NCBI RefSeq assembly: GCF_001713475.1
Contig: NZ_CP016499.1
Coordinates: forward strand, 4,403,501-4,467,500
From: Agrobacterium sp. RAC06
GTDB lineage: Bacteria; Pseudomonadota; Alphaproteobacteria; Rhizobiales; Rhizobiaceae
DNA: 64,000 nucleotides
Direction: 5' to 3'
Position numbers and translations under genes: made by a program. Of the stretch, positions 25,894 through 35,645 are shown piece by piece (positions within the stretch are counted from its first letter, which is position 1; each line of letters begins with the position of its first letter). The notes beneath the pieces were generated by a model that did no database searches, was not told the DNA's origin, and was given only the letters and a program-made list of their open reading frames with translations.

Positions 25894-27588
25894 TCACCCG
25901 ATCAGGCAGAACTTGTCGACATCGACCATGCCCTTGTCGGAAATCTTCAGATGCGGGATCACCGGCAGCGGCAGGAAGGCGACCTGGAGGAAAGGTTCTT
26001 CGAGTTGTGTTCCAAGGGCATAGGCGGCTTGTCTCAAGTGGTGCAGCGTGTCGCGCACGCTCTCATAGGGCTCGAGGCTCATCAGGCCGGCGACGGGCAG
26101 CGGGATCTCGCCGGTGACCTTGCCGTCTTCCACCACGACGAAGCCGCCCTTGATTTCGCCGAGCCTGTTGGCGGCGAGCGCCATGTCCTCTTCTGAGACG
26201 CCGACGACGCAGATATTGTGGCTGTCATGGCCGACGGTCGAGGCGATGGCGCCCTTCTTCAGGCCGAACCCCTGAACGAATCCATTGGCGTGGTTGCCGT
26301 TCTTGCCGTGACGCTCGATGACGGCGACCTTGATCACGTCATTTTCGAGATCGACGGAGGTCTGGTTGCCCGAGGTCGGCAGGCGGTAGCGGCGGTGTTC
26401 GGTGATGATCTTGCCGGGCATGACGCCGATCACGGGTGTTTCGCCCTCTGCGACCGGCACGCCGAAGTCCGCAGCCTTCACTTCCCGTGCCTTGACGCTG
26501 TCGAGCCCGACGGGGGCGACCGGCTTGCGGGTGGCGAAGAGATCGTCGGTCACCCGCCGGCCGCCGGCAAAAACCATATCGGCCTTGCAGTTTTCGAGGC
26601 TGTCGATGACCACGAGATCGGCCCGCCAGCCCGGTGCCACGAGGCCTCTATCGCGAAGTCCGAAAGCGCGGGCGGCCGAAATCGAGGCGGCGCGGTAGAC
26701 GGTGATGGGATCCACGCCGTGTCTGATTGCTTCGCGGATGAGATAGTCGAGATGGCCCTGCTCGGCGATATCGAGCGGGTTGCGGTCGTCGGTGCAGAGC
26801 GCGAGGAAGGGCGACAGCCGCTCGGTCAGGATCGGCATCAGCGCGTGCAGGTCTTTCGAGACCGAGCCCTCGCGCACAAGGATATGCATGCCCTTGCGGA
26901 TCTTCTCCATGGCTTCCGCAGCACTCGTGCATTCGTGGTCGGTGCGGATGCGGGCAGAGAGATAGCCGTTCAGGTCTCGGCCCGACAAGAGCGGTGAATG
27001 GCCGTCGATATGGCCGTCCTGGAAGGCTTCGAGCTTTGCCATGCAGATCGGATCCTTGTGGATCACGCCCGGAAAATTCATGAATTCCGCAAGCCCGATC
27101 ACCTTCGGATGATCGCGGAAGGGCAGGAGCCTTTCGATCGGCAGGTCGGCACCCGACGTTTCCAGATGTGTCGCCGGTACGCAGGACGAAAGCTGGACGC
27201 GGATGTCCATGATCGTCTGCTCTGCGGAATCCAGGAAGAACTGGATGCCCTCGGTGCCCAGGACATTGGCGATCTCGTGCGGGTCGCAGATCACGGTCGT
27301 CACGCCATAAGGCAGCACGCAACGGTCGAATTCATGCGGGGTCACCAGCGAGCTTTCGATATGCAGATGCGTATCGATGAAGCCGGGCACGACGATCTTA
27401 TCCGTGATGTCGATGACCTCGCGGCCTTCATAGTCCTCGACGGTTCCAACGATGGTTTCGCCGCAGATCGCGATGTCGGAGGCAACCAGTTCGCCGGTGA
27501 CCAGATCGAAGAAGCGCCCACCCTTCAACACGAGATCCGCCGGCTCGCGGCCTGTCCCCTGATCGATGCGGCGTTCGAGGTCGGTCAT
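25894..27588 (-). CDS. ade: Adenine deaminase
   Basis: A 564-residue amidohydrolase converting adenine to hypoxanthine and ammonia. The metal site begins with DTHLHIESS. Further family blocks are [31 protein letters not shown], the ALCTDDRNP segment, and [10 protein letters not shown] in the C-terminal domain. The ATG at 27588 follows GGAGA; an upstream Met at 27654 adds a leader that family members lack. It supplies hypoxanthine for the XdhAB enzyme encoded about 14 kb away. Confidence 0.95.
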   Translation of the reverse strand: MTDLERRIDQGTGREPADLVLKGGRFFDLVTGELVASDIAICGETIVGTVEDYEGREVIDITDKIVVPGFIDTHLHIESSLVTPHEFDRCVLPYGVTTVICDPHEIANVLGTEGIQFFLDSAEQTIMDIRVQLSSCVPATHLETSGADLPIERLLPFRDHPKVIGLAEFMNFPGVIHKDPICMAKLEAFQDGHIDGHSPLLSGRDLNGYLSARIRTDHECTSAAEAMEKIRKGMHILVREGSVSKDLHALMPILTERLSPFLALCTDDRNPLDIAEQGHLDYLIREAIRHGVDPITVYRAASISAARAFGLRDRGLVAPGWRADLVVIDSLENCKADMVFAGGRRVTDDLFATRKPVAPVGLDSVKAREVKAADFGVPVAEGETPVIGVMPGKIITEHRRYRLPTSGNQTSVDLENDVIKVAVIERHGKNGNHANGFVQGFGLKKGAIASTVGHDSHNICVVGVSEEDMALAANRLGEIKGGFVVVEDGKVTGEIPLPVAGLMSLEPYESVRDTLHHLRQAAYALGTQLEEPFLQVAFLPLPVIPHLKISDKGMVDVDKFCLIG

Positions 27589-27678
27589 GCGGCGTCTCCG
27601 ATTCTGTTGTTCCCGGCACTGTAGCGACTGGGACGGGTAGAGGGAAAGGGCCACGATCTCGATCTGCGGTGCAGCTTC

Positions 27679-28095
27679 TCAAACACCCTTGCTGGCGGGA
27701 TGAGCCTCAAACCGCTCATCCACCGGCACGCCAAGCGCCAGTGCCAGCGCATTGGTGCGGCTCGCCATGGAGACGACCTGCAAGAGCTCGGCATGCATCT
27801 CGGGCGTCATGCCCTTGGCCTTGGCCGAGGCGGTGTGGCTATGAACGCAATAGGCGCAGCCGTTCGTCGCCGACACCGCGATGTAGATCAGCTCCTTCAC
27901 CAGCGGGTCGAGGGCGCCGGGTGCCATCACGGTCTGCAGACGCTCCCAGACGGATTTGAGTTCGTCCGGATCATGGGCGAGCGCCCGCCAGAAGTTGTTG
28001 ACGTAGTCGGTGCCGCGTTTGGCGCGGATGTCGTCGAAGACGGCGAGCGCTTCCGCGCTCGCCTGCTCGTCGCTGAGGAGAGGGAGGACAGCCAT
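27679..28095 (-). CDS. Carboxymuconolactone decarboxylase/AhpD-like protein
   Basis: A 138-residue all-helical protein of the AhpD-like superfamily. The redox pair is Cys80 and Cys83 in CAYC, followed by VHSH with His87, and KELIYIAVSATNG precedes it. Such proteins are peroxidase-related alkylhydroperoxidase-type enzymes. It begins 11 bases after the upstream cyclase gene and is probably cotranscribed. ATG 28095 is preferred, with GGGAGG nearby. Confidence 0.85.
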   Translation of the reverse strand: MAVLPLLSDEQASAEALAVFDDIRAKRGTDYVNNFWRALAHDPDELKSVWERLQTVMAPGALDPLVKELIYIAVSATNGCAYCVHSHTASAKAKGMTPEMHAELLQVVSMASRTNALALALGVPVDERFEAHPASKGV

Positions 28096-28105
28096 GTGCT
28101 CGTCC

Positions 28106-28918
28106 TCAAACCAGCGCCAGGACGCGGGCCGGCCCACCGGTGCCGCGCTTGTGCTTCGGGGCGCCGACCATGATCGTCGCTCCGGTGACCGGAAGCTCCT
28201 CCAGATTGTTCAGGCATTCGATGCCGTAGCGCCCGCCCGGCAGCCAGCTGTTGTGCACGGCGAAGTCGGCCGAATTGCCCGGATCGAGCGAGAGCGTATC
28301 GACGCCGATTGCCGCGACATCGAGGGTGGCGAGTAGGTCGGTCGCCGACTTGGCAAAGCCCGGGAAGGCGAACTTGCCTTCGCCGTCGTTGCGGAAGGCG
28401 GGTTCACCCACCTTCTTCGCCCAGCCGGAGCGAAGTGCCACGACCGCGCCCCGAGGGATCTCGCCATTGGCGCTGATCCAGGCCTCGACGTCTGCCGCCT
28501 CGACCATCGCATTGGCGTCTTCTTTGGCGCGGTCGGTGATGTCGATGATCGCGAGTGGGGCGACCAGTTGTTGCGGTTCGATCTGGTCGACGCTCTTGCC
28601 GTCGGCGCTGAAATGGAAGGGGGCGTCGATATGGGTGCCCGTGTGCTCGAAGATTGTCAGCTTGTGAAGCTGGTAGCCGTTACCCTCAAATTTGACCGCC
28701 CATTCATATTCAATGCCGGGGTTGCCGTCGAAGGTCGGGAAGGTCTCGTCATAGGCGTGGGTGAGGTCCACCACCTTGCTCGGGCTCTGCTGCGCCAGAA
28801 CCGGCTTGGAAACTCCGCCGGCGGCGACGGCCGCGCCCGCAAACGCCATGCCCTTGAACAGCGAGCGCCGCGACAGCATGTTCTGCTTCACATTCTCGAT
28901 CACGCAATGATTGCACAT
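28106..28918 (-). CDS. Cyclase family protein (kynurenine-formamidase-like) with Tat signal
   Basis: A 270-residue metal-dependent hydrolase of the cyclase/kynurenine formamidase family. The metal motif HTGTHIDAP lies about 90 residues in, and a typical VDTLSLDPG block follows. The N-terminus has CNHC then a twin-arginine signal (SRRSLFKG plus a hydrophobic stretch ending near VLAQ), so the enzyme should be exported folded to the periplasm. A Cys-x2-Cys ahead of a Tat signal is odd. ATG 28918 has GAGGG upstream. Substrate unknown. Confidence 0.82.
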   Translation of the reverse strand: MCNHCVIENVKQNMLSRRSLFKGMAFAGAAVAAGGVSKPVLAQQSPSKVVDLTHAYDETFPTFDGNPGIEYEWAVKFEGNGYQLHKLTIFEHTGTHIDAPFHFSADGKSVDQIEPQQLVAPLAIIDITDRAKEDANAMVEAADVEAWISANGEIPRGAVVALRSGWAKKVGEPAFRNDGEGKFAFPGFAKSATDLLATLDVAAIGVDTLSLDPGNSADFAVHNSWLPGGRYGIECLNNLEELPVTGATIMVGAPKHKRGTGGPARVLALV

Positions 28919-29092
28919 TGGGGTTGCCCTCTCCACGGTTGGTAACCCGTGGAGAGTAGCCGAAGGATGGCAGCGAGCAAGAGGTGTCTCGAGCGCTAGT
29001 CTCGAAGCGCAGTCAAGGGAATTTCCCGGAGAGGACCGCCGCCAGGGATGACCAGGCGCGCTTATGATCCGGGTCGCATGGGACCTTCTTCC

Positions 29093-29959
29093 TTACCCCC
29101 TGATCTCGACTGAAAACCCGAAGCGCATGACATCTCCTGCCGGCAGGGCCACCGTATAGGGCCGTTCAACCAGTTCGGCGGTCCCACCCGCATGGGCCGC
29201 CATGCCGTGCCAGGGTTCGACACAGAGGAATGGGGCGCCAGGCTTTTGCCAAAGGGCGATATTGGGCAGGTTCTCGAAAGTGAAATGCATCGAGGGCCCG
29301 CTTTCTGCGGCATAGGTGAGCCCCGTGCCCGCATCTTCAGGGAAGACCAGTGCATCATTGGCAAAGAGCGCATGGTTCAGATCGAGCCTTCCGGCCGTGA
29401 AGGGGGAGGGTAGGCGCTTGCCGATCAGTCCGGCTTCGAGCTGCACAACGGCAGGTTCGGCGCCATTGTGGAGCTGAACATGATGCGGCTTGCCCTCGGC
29501 TCCTGGCAAAGGCCAGAGAAAGGCAGGGTGAAAACCGAGGCCGAAGGGCAATAGCCCGTCGCCGGTGTTCTCGACGGTTGCCGTCACCGACAGGCTGCGT
29601 CCGTCGAGGCGGTGCTCCAGCGTCAGGCGAAAATCGAAGGGATAGACCTCGCGCGTTTCGTCGCTCGAGACCAGTTCATGGCGACAGGCCGTCGCCGTCT
29701 GCACGACAATTGCAAACTCGCGGCGGCGAGCGATGCCGTGTTGCGCCATGGGATAGGTCTTGCCATCGATCGCCAACCGGTCGTCCGGCGCCTTGCCGAC
29801 GATCGGGAAGAGGATGGGGGACCGCCCCGTCCACCAGGTGGCATCGCCGTTCCAGAGGAAATCACGGCCATCCGCTGTCTTTAGCGACTGCATTTCTGCG
29901 CCGAGCGTCGAGACCTCGACGGCAAGTTCCTGGTTGGCGATGCGAATCGTATGGGGCAT
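29093..29959 (-). CDS. Aldose 1-epimerase family protein
   Basis: A 288-residue beta-sandwich mutarotase-like protein. A conserved His sits in GFHPAF, a Glu in the C-terminal VEPWHG, and the start shows STLGAEMQSLK and GRSPILFPIVGK. It belongs to the broad galactose-mutarotase fold, the subgroup related to LacX/YihR rather than GalM. ATG 29959 has GAGGACC upstream. Substrate unassigned. It stands alone; the 174 bases to the cyclase gene show nothing recognisable. Confidence 0.85.
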   Translation of the reverse strand: MPHTIRIANQELAVEVSTLGAEMQSLKTADGRDFLWNGDATWWTGRSPILFPIVGKAPDDRLAIDGKTYPMAQHGIARRREFAIVVQTATACRHELVSSDETREVYPFDFRLTLEHRLDGRSLSVTATVENTGDGLLPFGLGFHPAFLWPLPGAEGKPHHVQLHNGAEPAVVQLEAGLIGKRLPSPFTAGRLDLNHALFANDALVFPEDAGTGLTYAAESGPSMHFTFENLPNIALWQKPGAPFLCVEPWHGMAAHAGGTAELVERPYTVALPAGDVMRFGFSVEIRG

Positions 29960-30089
29960 TGATGGTCCTCGTCTGTTTGGCCGCACCCTAAAGGGATTGG
30001 CGGCAAAGTGCGACGCGGATATGTCGAGCTTCACTCTCGAGCTCTCCAGGGCTGTCTTCGCTGGGGCTTCCTCGAAGAGGTGCTCCTGT

Positions 30090-30389
30090 TCAGACGATCA
30101 CGACACGCTCGCCGAACGGGGTGTCTTCATCGAAATTCTGGGTGCCGATGCGCTCGCTCTCGCCGGAGAGACGCTTCTCCTTGGCATCGCCGTCGTCTTC
30201 CGCAGCAGCGCCTTCGGAGATCTTCTCGTCTGCATCTTGCTGATGCCGTTCTTCGAGGTCGTGATTGATCTTCGATTGGCGGGCCGCGACCCAGGCGTTT
30301 TGCGCGTCGGAACCCAGGTTCAGGGTGTGGCCGCCTTCCGTCTGCGAAGAGGCGGCGCTTGGTGAAGTCCTGCTGATGCGTTCGACCAT
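30090..30389 (-). CDS. Small acidic hypothetical protein
   Basis: A 99-residue hydrophilic protein rich in Glu, Asp, Ser and Ala. There is no membrane segment or Cys, and it is likely disordered over much of its length (EGAAAEDDGDAKEK). ATG 30389 is strongly supported by GAGGAG six to seven bases upstream, so it is probably a real gene. Family not recognised. The 198 bases on its upstream side, before the rhodanese gene, show no feature. Confidence 0.6.
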   Translation of the reverse strand: MVERISRTSPSAASSQTEGGHTLNLGSDAQNAWVAARQSKINHDLEERHQQDADEKISEGAAAEDDGDAKEKRLSGESERIGTQNFDEDTPFGERVVIV

Positions 30390-30588
30390 GATCGTCTCCT
30401 CACGAGACTTGGCCCTCACGACACCTGCCATGACCTCCTGTCACGGACAAGGCGAACGCGGGCCGTTGCGGAGCATCGACCCAGCCTCGTCGCCGTCATG
30501 CGCGAGGGTTGCGATCGTGCGGCTTTCACGCTTCAAGATAGAGCAAGAGCCCTCGGTATTCAACGTGCGGCCGGTCGCTGGTCGCCCG

Positions 30589-30990
30589 TCAGCCCTTCGT
30601 CTTCACCATGACCGTCTCGACCGGCAGGCCCCGATCTCGCCATGCGGAAAAGCCGCCTTCGAGATGGCAGACGTTTTCCAGCCCCATCTCAAGTGCCGTC
30701 TTCGTCGCCAGCGCCGAGCGCCAGCCGCTGGCGCAGAAGAAAAGGAAGAGTTTGCCCTCTGCAAAGACTGGTTTGTGGTAGGGGCTCTCCGGGTCGATCC
30801 AGAACTCCAGCATGCCGCGCGGGCAGGAGAAGGCCTCCGGGATCGTGCCTTCCCGTTCGCGCTCGCGCGGGTCGCGCAGGTCGACGAAGACAACATTGCT
30901 CGCCGAATGCAGACGCGCTGCCTCCGACGCATCTACCGCCTCGACCAGTGCCTCCGCTTCCGCCAGCAAGTCCTTGTAGCCCTTCTTCAT
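30589..30990 (-). CDS. Single-domain rhodanese-like protein
   Basis: A 133-residue rhodanese-fold sulfurtransferase. The active-site loop CASGWRS is at 86-92 with catalytic Cys86. The CDC25-like LRDPRE and EGTIPEAF segments and the HLEGGFSAW C-terminal block are present. ATG 30990 follows GGGAGG by six bases; a Met two codons earlier is less well placed. Likely cytoplasmic, transferring sulfane sulfur; partner unknown. Confidence 0.88.
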   Translation of the reverse strand: MKKGYKDLLAEAEALVEAVDASEAARLHSASNVVFVDLRDPREREREGTIPEAFSCPRGMLEFWIDPESPYHKPVFAEGKLFLFFCASGWRSALATKTALEMGLENVCHLEGGFSAWRDRGLPVETVMVKTKG

Positions 30991-31130
30991 GTCCATCCTC
31001 CCGACCTCTTCCCGCCTGTTGCCAGATTTCGCCATCCTAACGCTGTCGCTGCGTCTGTCACGATCTCCGTTGCCGGTAATGACAGCTTGCCGCATTGTCG
31101 TTGGTCCTAGAGACGCCTAGATTGCCTCTC

Positions 31131-31541
31131 ATGGACACCATACCCGCCGGCGGCCCAATCATCCTCTTCGATGCCGAATGCATCCTGTGTTCGGCCAATG
31201 CGCAATTCGTGCTTTCGCAAGATGGCAAGAAGCGGTTTCGTCTGGCTTCGATGCAGGGCGAGGTGGGCTCGGCGCTCTACCGCCGCTTCGGCATCGATCC
31301 TGGCAATCCGGACAGCATTATCGTGGTCGACGGCGAGCACATGCTGCGCGACAGCGATGCCGTGTTGTCGATTTATGCCGGCCTCGGCTGGCCCTGGAAG
31401 GTCCTGTCGGTCTTTCGGTTCGTCCCCCGGTTCATCCGCGACCCGCTCTACCTTCTGCTCGCGAGAAACCGCTACCGGCTCTTCGGCAAGCGCGAAAGCT
31501 GCTGGCTGCCGGCACCGGAGTATCGCGACCGGCTACTTTAA
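31131..31541 (+). CDS. DCC1-like thiol-disulfide oxidoreductase family protein
   Basis: A 136-residue protein of the DUF393/DCC family. The signature DxxCxxC is seen as Asp14, Cys17 and Cys20 in FDAECILC near the N-terminus, followed by FRLASMQ and the GEHMLRDSDAVLSI segment. The family has a thioredoxin-like fold with unproven substrates. ATG 31131 starts close to the motif, as usual; a TTG at 31095 is an alternative. Confidence 0.87.
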   Translation: MDTIPAGGPIILFDAECILCSANAQFVLSQDGKKRFRLASMQGEVGSALYRRFGIDPGNPDSIIVVDGEHMLRDSDAVLSIYAGLGWPWKVLSVFRFVPRFIRDPLYLLLARNRYRLFGKRESCWLPAPEYRDRLL

Positions 31542-31593
31542 CGCTGGCTGAACTCTAAGCGAAACTTTCCCCGTCTGTCGCCGTTGAGGCTTC

Positions 31594-32271
31594 ATGAAAC
31601 ATGCAATCGTCACAGGCGGCGCCGGCCTTATCGGCGCAGAAGTTTGCACCGCTCTCCAGACCGCCGGTTATGAGGTGGCCTCCTTCGATCTGAAGGCGGG
31701 GCCGGCCGGCATCCGGTCGTTTCTCTGTGATGTCTCCGATGAGGCGGCCGTTTCGGCCGCTTTCGCCGAACTCGGCTGGACAAGCCTCGATCTGCTGGTC
31801 AACAATTCCGGGATTGCCAGTCCGGAACGGGGACCGATCATCAGCCTCTCGCTCGACGATTGGCGCAAGGTCACGGACAGCCACCTGACGGCGGCCTTTC
31901 TGATGACACGTGCTGCCGTGCCCTTGATGGGGGAGGGGGCGTCCATCATCAACATGCTGTCGACGCGTGCCTTCATGTCGGAGAGGAATACGGAAGCCTA
32001 TGCTGCCTCGAAAGGTGGTCTCTTCGGGTTGACCCACGCCCTTGCAGTCAGTCTCGGCCCGAAGATCAGGGTCAACGGCATTGCGCCCGGCTGGATCTCG
32101 GGAGACCACGACTTGCTGCCCGAAGACCATGCCCAACATCCAGCCGGCCGCGTCGGGCGACCGGAGGATGTCGCGAAAGCCGTGCTCTATCTCGCCGACG
32201 CCGGCTTCATGACCGGATCGGTGCTGACGCTTGATGGTGGCATGACGCGGAAAATGATCTACGCCGAGTGA
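31594..32271 (+). CDS. Short-chain dehydrogenase/reductase
   Basis: A 225-residue SDR. TGGAGLIG near residues 7-14 binds the nucleotide, NNSG replaces the usual NNAG, and the catalytic YAASK follows a Ser in MLSTRAF. LTLDGGMT closes the fold. The protein is shorter than most classical SDRs (about 250). GAGG precedes the ATG. No neighbour points to a pathway. Confidence 0.88.
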   Translation: MKHAIVTGGAGLIGAEVCTALQTAGYEVASFDLKAGPAGIRSFLCDVSDEAAVSAAFAELGWTSLDLLVNNSGIASPERGPIISLSLDDWRKVTDSHLTAAFLMTRAAVPLMGEGASIINMLSTRAFMSERNTEAYAASKGGLFGLTHALAVSLGPKIRVNGIAPGWISGDHDLLPEDHAQHPAGRVGRPEDVAKAVLYLADAGFMTGSVLTLDGGMTRKMIYAE

Positions 32272-32344
32272 GGAGGCGCCAATGCTGAAAAGGGCCGCTG
32301 AGCCTCGCAATAGCCTAGGCTGTCGACCCTCGTAAGGCGGCTTT

Positions 32345-32374
32345 GCGCGGGCTTCAATTTGTTCGAGCCCGCGC
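32345..32374. terminator. Candidate bidirectional terminator hairpin between convergent genes
   Basis: Perfect nine-base stem GCGCGGGCT/AGCCCGCGC (32345-32353 and 32366-32374) with a 12-base loop, between the SDR gene and the convergent glycosyltransferase gene. There is no clear U-tract on either side, so termination strength is uncertain. Confidence 0.45.
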
Positions 32375-32385
32375 CTGGCGCTCGA

Positions 32386-33639
32386 TCACGCCGCCAGTTG
32401 CAGCCGCATCAGATCGCCATAAGCCGACACCAGCCGATCGACATGCAGTTCGGCCTCCTGTGGCCCGAAGCTCAAGTGGCTGACGACGAAATCGGAGTAG
32501 ATCGCCACGGGCCTGTTCAGAATTCGAGGCATGTCGACGGCCAGCGCCTTTTCGTCGCCTAGACGCCGGAAACCGAAGTGCTTCAGATCCTGACCTAGCC
32601 ATGAGATGAAGTTGATCGAAACCCGTTCCTTCACCTCCACGACCGGTTGGACAAGTGGCATGCGCTTGTCCGGCGTCTGGAGGAAATAGTCATGCAGCGC
32701 ATTCGCACGGCTTCCGCTTTCCCAGAGGCTGCCGTTGAGGCCACCCGGCGGCATTTCGAAGTGGCCGACTTCGATGGGAAGGGAGCCCGACCTTTGTTGC
32801 CAGTGGGCGCAGACACCGTTGTTGACGACGTTGGCCGAAACCAGGAAGGGGGTCGGATTGTCCCGGCGGAAGGCGATGAAATCGCTCAGGCGCTCCAGGT
32901 TCATGTAGACGATATCATCGTCGCACTTCATGAAGATGGCGTCCTGGAATCGGTTCGCATGCTTCGAATAATAGGCGTAGGTGTGGTGGTAGGGGTATTT
33001 CTCGTTCCGCGGACCGATATAGCGGCGGACCTTATCGTTGACGTTGAGGATCTCGAGGTCTGAACCCCAGCCGCCACGGACCATCACATCGGCGCCGCCG
33101 GAAAGATTGATCTCGTTGATCGGACCGATCTTCATGCCGTTGACTGTCAGGACAGGGTGGCCATTGCGGTCGATCGCCAGGGCAACCGGGTTGGGCAGGC
33201 TGGGGGAAAGGATGCCCGGTGTCGAGAATTCGGCAATCCGCGGAACCGTGTCACGGTTGAAGGTCGCGAGTTCCGACCGGCCCATCTTGCGAACCGCGCT
33301 CAACTGGTTGTCCCAGCCGCCGACCACGAACTCGTAGAAGACGTCCGGATCGTTCTTCGGCAGTAATGCCAGATGCAGATCGCCGCCGATGCCCGCATCC
33401 ATGCGGAACGGCGACAAGGCGGTCACCTCGCCTGCAGGATTGTAGGGGGTGTCCGGATGCATGAAGCGCGCGGGCCCGAAGTTCTCGGAGACCCAGAGGC
33501 GGTCCTCTTCGGAACGGGTGAAGTCCCAGACGTGCCACTCGTCGATGATCCCGGCAGAAAGCGCTGCCTTCACATAATTCGTGAGGATTTCCATCCGATT
33601 GCGTCGGCCTGCAAAGGTGATCAGTATAATGGGCGCCAT
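32386..33639 (-). CDS. Glycosyltransferase-like protein with an inserted FAMT-type beta domain
   Basis: A 417-residue protein. The first part (APIILITFAGRRNRMEIL) and the later FMKCDDDIVYMNLERL look like a GT-A fold with a DDD metal/nucleotide motif. Between them, about residues 85-195, lies a segment with YEFVVGGWDNQLSAVR and VMVRGGWGSDLEIL. It resembles the beta-sandwich farnesoic-acid-methyltransferase-like (FAMT, PF12248) repeat, a carbohydrate-associated module. The combination is unusual. ATG 33639 is preferred over an upstream Met. It stands alone, with 247 bases between it and the binding-protein gene. Confidence 0.6.
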   Translation of the reverse strand: MAPIILITFAGRRNRMEILTNYVKAALSAGIIDEWHVWDFTRSEEDRLWVSENFGPARFMHPDTPYNPAGEVTALSPFRMDAGIGGDLHLALLPKNDPDVFYEFVVGGWDNQLSAVRKMGRSELATFNRDTVPRIAEFSTPGILSPSLPNPVALAIDRNGHPVLTVNGMKIGPINEINLSGGADVMVRGGWGSDLEILNVNDKVRRYIGPRNEKYPYHHTYAYYSKHANRFQDAIFMKCDDDIVYMNLERLSDFIAFRRDNPTPFLVSANVVNNGVCAHWQQRSGSLPIEVGHFEMPPGGLNGSLWESGSRANALHDYFLQTPDKRMPLVQPVVEVKERVSINFISWLGQDLKHFGFRRLGDEKALAVDMPRILNRPVAIYSDFVVSHLSFGPQEAELHVDRLVSAYGDLMRLQLAA

Positions 33640-33834
33640 GAGAGTTCCACCGGGTTGAGTTGAGTACTCCTTGCAGCCGAACATTGAGCGAAGCTTTCTG
33701 GCACACTTGCCGAACGAGTTTGATCGAGGATATCAAACTATAAATCGGCACGATCATGTGCTGTCCAAGTATCGGGACTTCGCGCGCGCAGTCGTTCGTT
33801 TCACTGGTGTGCTCTCCAATCTTCGTTTGCCAAC

Positions 33835-33864
33835 AAAAAAGGCGACCCTCGTGGGCCGCCTTTT
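33835..33864 (-). terminator. Rho-independent terminator of the binding-protein gene
   Basis: On the minus strand AAAAGGCGGCCC pairs with GGGTCGCCTTTT with one mismatch and a four-base loop, and runs into a T-tract (the A-run at 33835-33840 on the plus strand). It lies 22 bases after the stop at 33887. Confidence 0.85.
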
Positions 33865-33886
33865 CAAGGTCAGATAGCGTGTCAGC

Positions 33887-34993
33887 TTACTCGGCAGCGA
33901 CCGTCTTGCCAGCTTCCCACTTGTAGACCGCGAAGCTCTGAGAGGTCAGGTCGCCGGTCTCGCCGTAGGTCAGCTTGCCGATGGCGGTCGGGATTTCCGA
34001 GCCGTCCTTCAGTGCTGCGGCCACAGCTTCCGCGTCGTCGGTGCTTCCGGCCTTGGCGATGCCGGCGGCGATGACCTCGACAGCTGCATAGGTGTTCAGC
34101 GTGAAGGCTTCTGCGGGGATGTTCTTGGCGGCAAGCGCGTCGACGGCGGCCTTGCTGTCATCGTTCTTCAGCGCGTCGGCCGCATTGGTAAAGATCGTGC
34201 CTTCGGCAGCGTCGCCGCCGATGGTGACGAATTCGTTGTTCGACAGGCCGTCACCGGCGATCAGCTGGGCCGAAAGACCGGCATCCTTCATCTGGCGGAC
34301 CATCAGGCCGGCTTCCGGGTGGTAGCCGCCGAAGTAGATGACCTCGACGCCTTCGGCCTTCAGGCGGGTAATGAGGGCGCCGAAATCCTTTTCGCCTGCT
34401 GTCAGCGAATCCTTGAAGACTTCGGTGACGCCGCCGGCGTTCAGGGCTGCCTGGAAGGCATCGGCGAGACCTTTGCCGTACTGGCCCTTGTCATCGAGGA
34501 TGGCGATCTTCTTGTCCTTGTAGGCGCCGAGAACGAGCTTGGCGGCGACGTCCGCCTGCTGGTCGTCACGGCCGCAGGTGCGAAGCACCGTGGTCAGGCC
34601 GCGGGCGGTCAGGTCAGGGGCGGTCGCGGTCGGGGTGACCATGAGCACACCGTTTTCGGCGAGAACGCTGGACGCGGGGACGGCGACACCCGAGGTGACC
34701 GGGCCGACGACGAAACGCACGCCTTCACCGACGAGCTGGTTTGCGGCGGAGACGCCCTGCTTCGGCTCACCTGCGTCGTCGGCGATTTTCAGGGTCACCT
34801 GTTCGCCGTTGATCCCGCCCTTCTTGTTGATTTCCTCAACGGCGGTTTCGGCGCCATTCTTGATCTGCGCGCCGACGGCTGCCAGCGGGCCGGTCAGCGG
34901 CGCCATCAGGCCGAGCACGATTTCGGCACGGGCAGCGGGGGCGCTGGCGATCAGCGCGGCCAAGGCTGCGCCTGCGAAGAGTTGAAATTTCAT
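33887..34993 (-). CDS. livJ: Branched-chain amino-acid ABC transporter substrate-binding protein
   Basis: A 368-residue periplasmic binding protein. The signal peptide ends near AARA (residue 23). The mature protein has the Leu/Ile/Val-binding fold with [31 protein letters not shown] and [14 protein letters not shown]. No permease or ATPase genes adjoin it, so it must use a transporter encoded elsewhere. A long imperfect hairpin (35044-35107) lies in its upstream region. Confidence 0.9.
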   Translation of the reverse strand: MKFQLFAGAALAALIASAPAARAEIVLGLMAPLTGPLAAVGAQIKNGAETAVEEINKKGGINGEQVTLKIADDAGEPKQGVSAANQLVGEGVRFVVGPVTSGVAVPASSVLAENGVLMVTPTATAPDLTARGLTTVLRTCGRDDQQADVAAKLVLGAYKDKKIAILDDKGQYGKGLADAFQAALNAGGVTEVFKDSLTAGEKDFGALITRLKAEGVEVIYFGGYHPEAGLMVRQMKDAGLSAQLIAGDGLSNNEFVTIGGDAAEGTIFTNAADALKNDDSKAAVDALAAKNIPAEAFTLNTYAAVEVIAAGIAKAGSTDDAEAVAAALKDGSEIPTAIGKLTYGETGDLTSQSFAVYKWEAGKTVAAE

Positions 34994-35043
34994 GTCCTGC
35001 TCCTTGGGTCGGCGCGACCGATCTATGTCGGTTTCAGCGCCAT

Positions 35044-35107
35044 TCGGGTTCTTTTGTTGCTCCCCGTGATCGCTTTAGACAAAAACGACGAGCAGCAAAA
35101 GACCCGA
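35044..35107 (-). promoter_or_regulatory. Long imperfect hairpin upstream of the livJ-like gene
   Basis: Arms of 19 and 18 bases (35044-35062 and 35090-35107) pair with one bulge and one mismatch; the core is TTTTG and TGCTC against GAGCA and CAAAA. The loop is 27 bases. It is 51 bases before the livJ-like start, so it may fold in the leader mRNA. It could also terminate the upstream small gene, though no U-tract follows. Confidence 0.5.
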
Positions 35108-35174
35108 TGCCGTGGTGTGCGATCACGCCACAGCTTTGTCGGGGCAGCCTATGGCCTGACGGTAAGGCCCGTCT

Positions 35175-35444
35175 TCAGACGGTCAGAATATGGCCGCCAA
35201 CGCCGTCTTCGGCTTCGAAGCCGGCCTTGGCGGCGGCTGCGTCCTGTTCCTTGCGCAAGGCAAGTTCGGCCATGGCGATTTGCTGAAGTTCGAAGAGATC
35301 ATTGCTGATCTGCGCCCGGCGAGCGGCAAGGCGGGCTTCGTCGGCGCGCGCTGCGGAGATCGCCTCGGGTTCCGGGGCTGCCCTTGCGGGTGAGTTTGCG
35401 AGGGAAACGTCTTTACCGAACATACGCTTGAAGAGGTCAACCAC
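35175..35444 (-). CDS. Small hypothetical protein
   Basis: An 89-residue, Ala-rich, helical protein (ISAARADEARLAARRAQISNDLF). It starts at GTG 35444, with GGAGG six bases upstream. The N-terminus (MVDLFKRMFGKD) is amphipathic. No family recognised. It is upstream of the livJ-like gene on the same strand, 181 bases away. Confidence 0.6.
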   Translation of the reverse strand: MVDLFKRMFGKDVSLANSPARAAPEPEAISAARADEARLAARRAQISNDLFELQQIAMAELALRKEQDAAAAKAGFEAEDGVGGHILTV

Positions 35445-35645
35445 GGATTTCCTCCAGGGACCAGATCCGCTTGCGCCCTTTGCGACGTGATGTCGGTGAT
35501 GACGATTGCGGATGTGCTGAAGTCGTCGCCCGAGCCTTTCGCGATCATCTGCGCCAGGATCGAACGTGCGATTCCCGACAGAATACGGGATGGTGCGACA
35601 AGCGACAAGCGCGAGTGAAATCGATGGTCAGCTTCGCGCAAGCTA

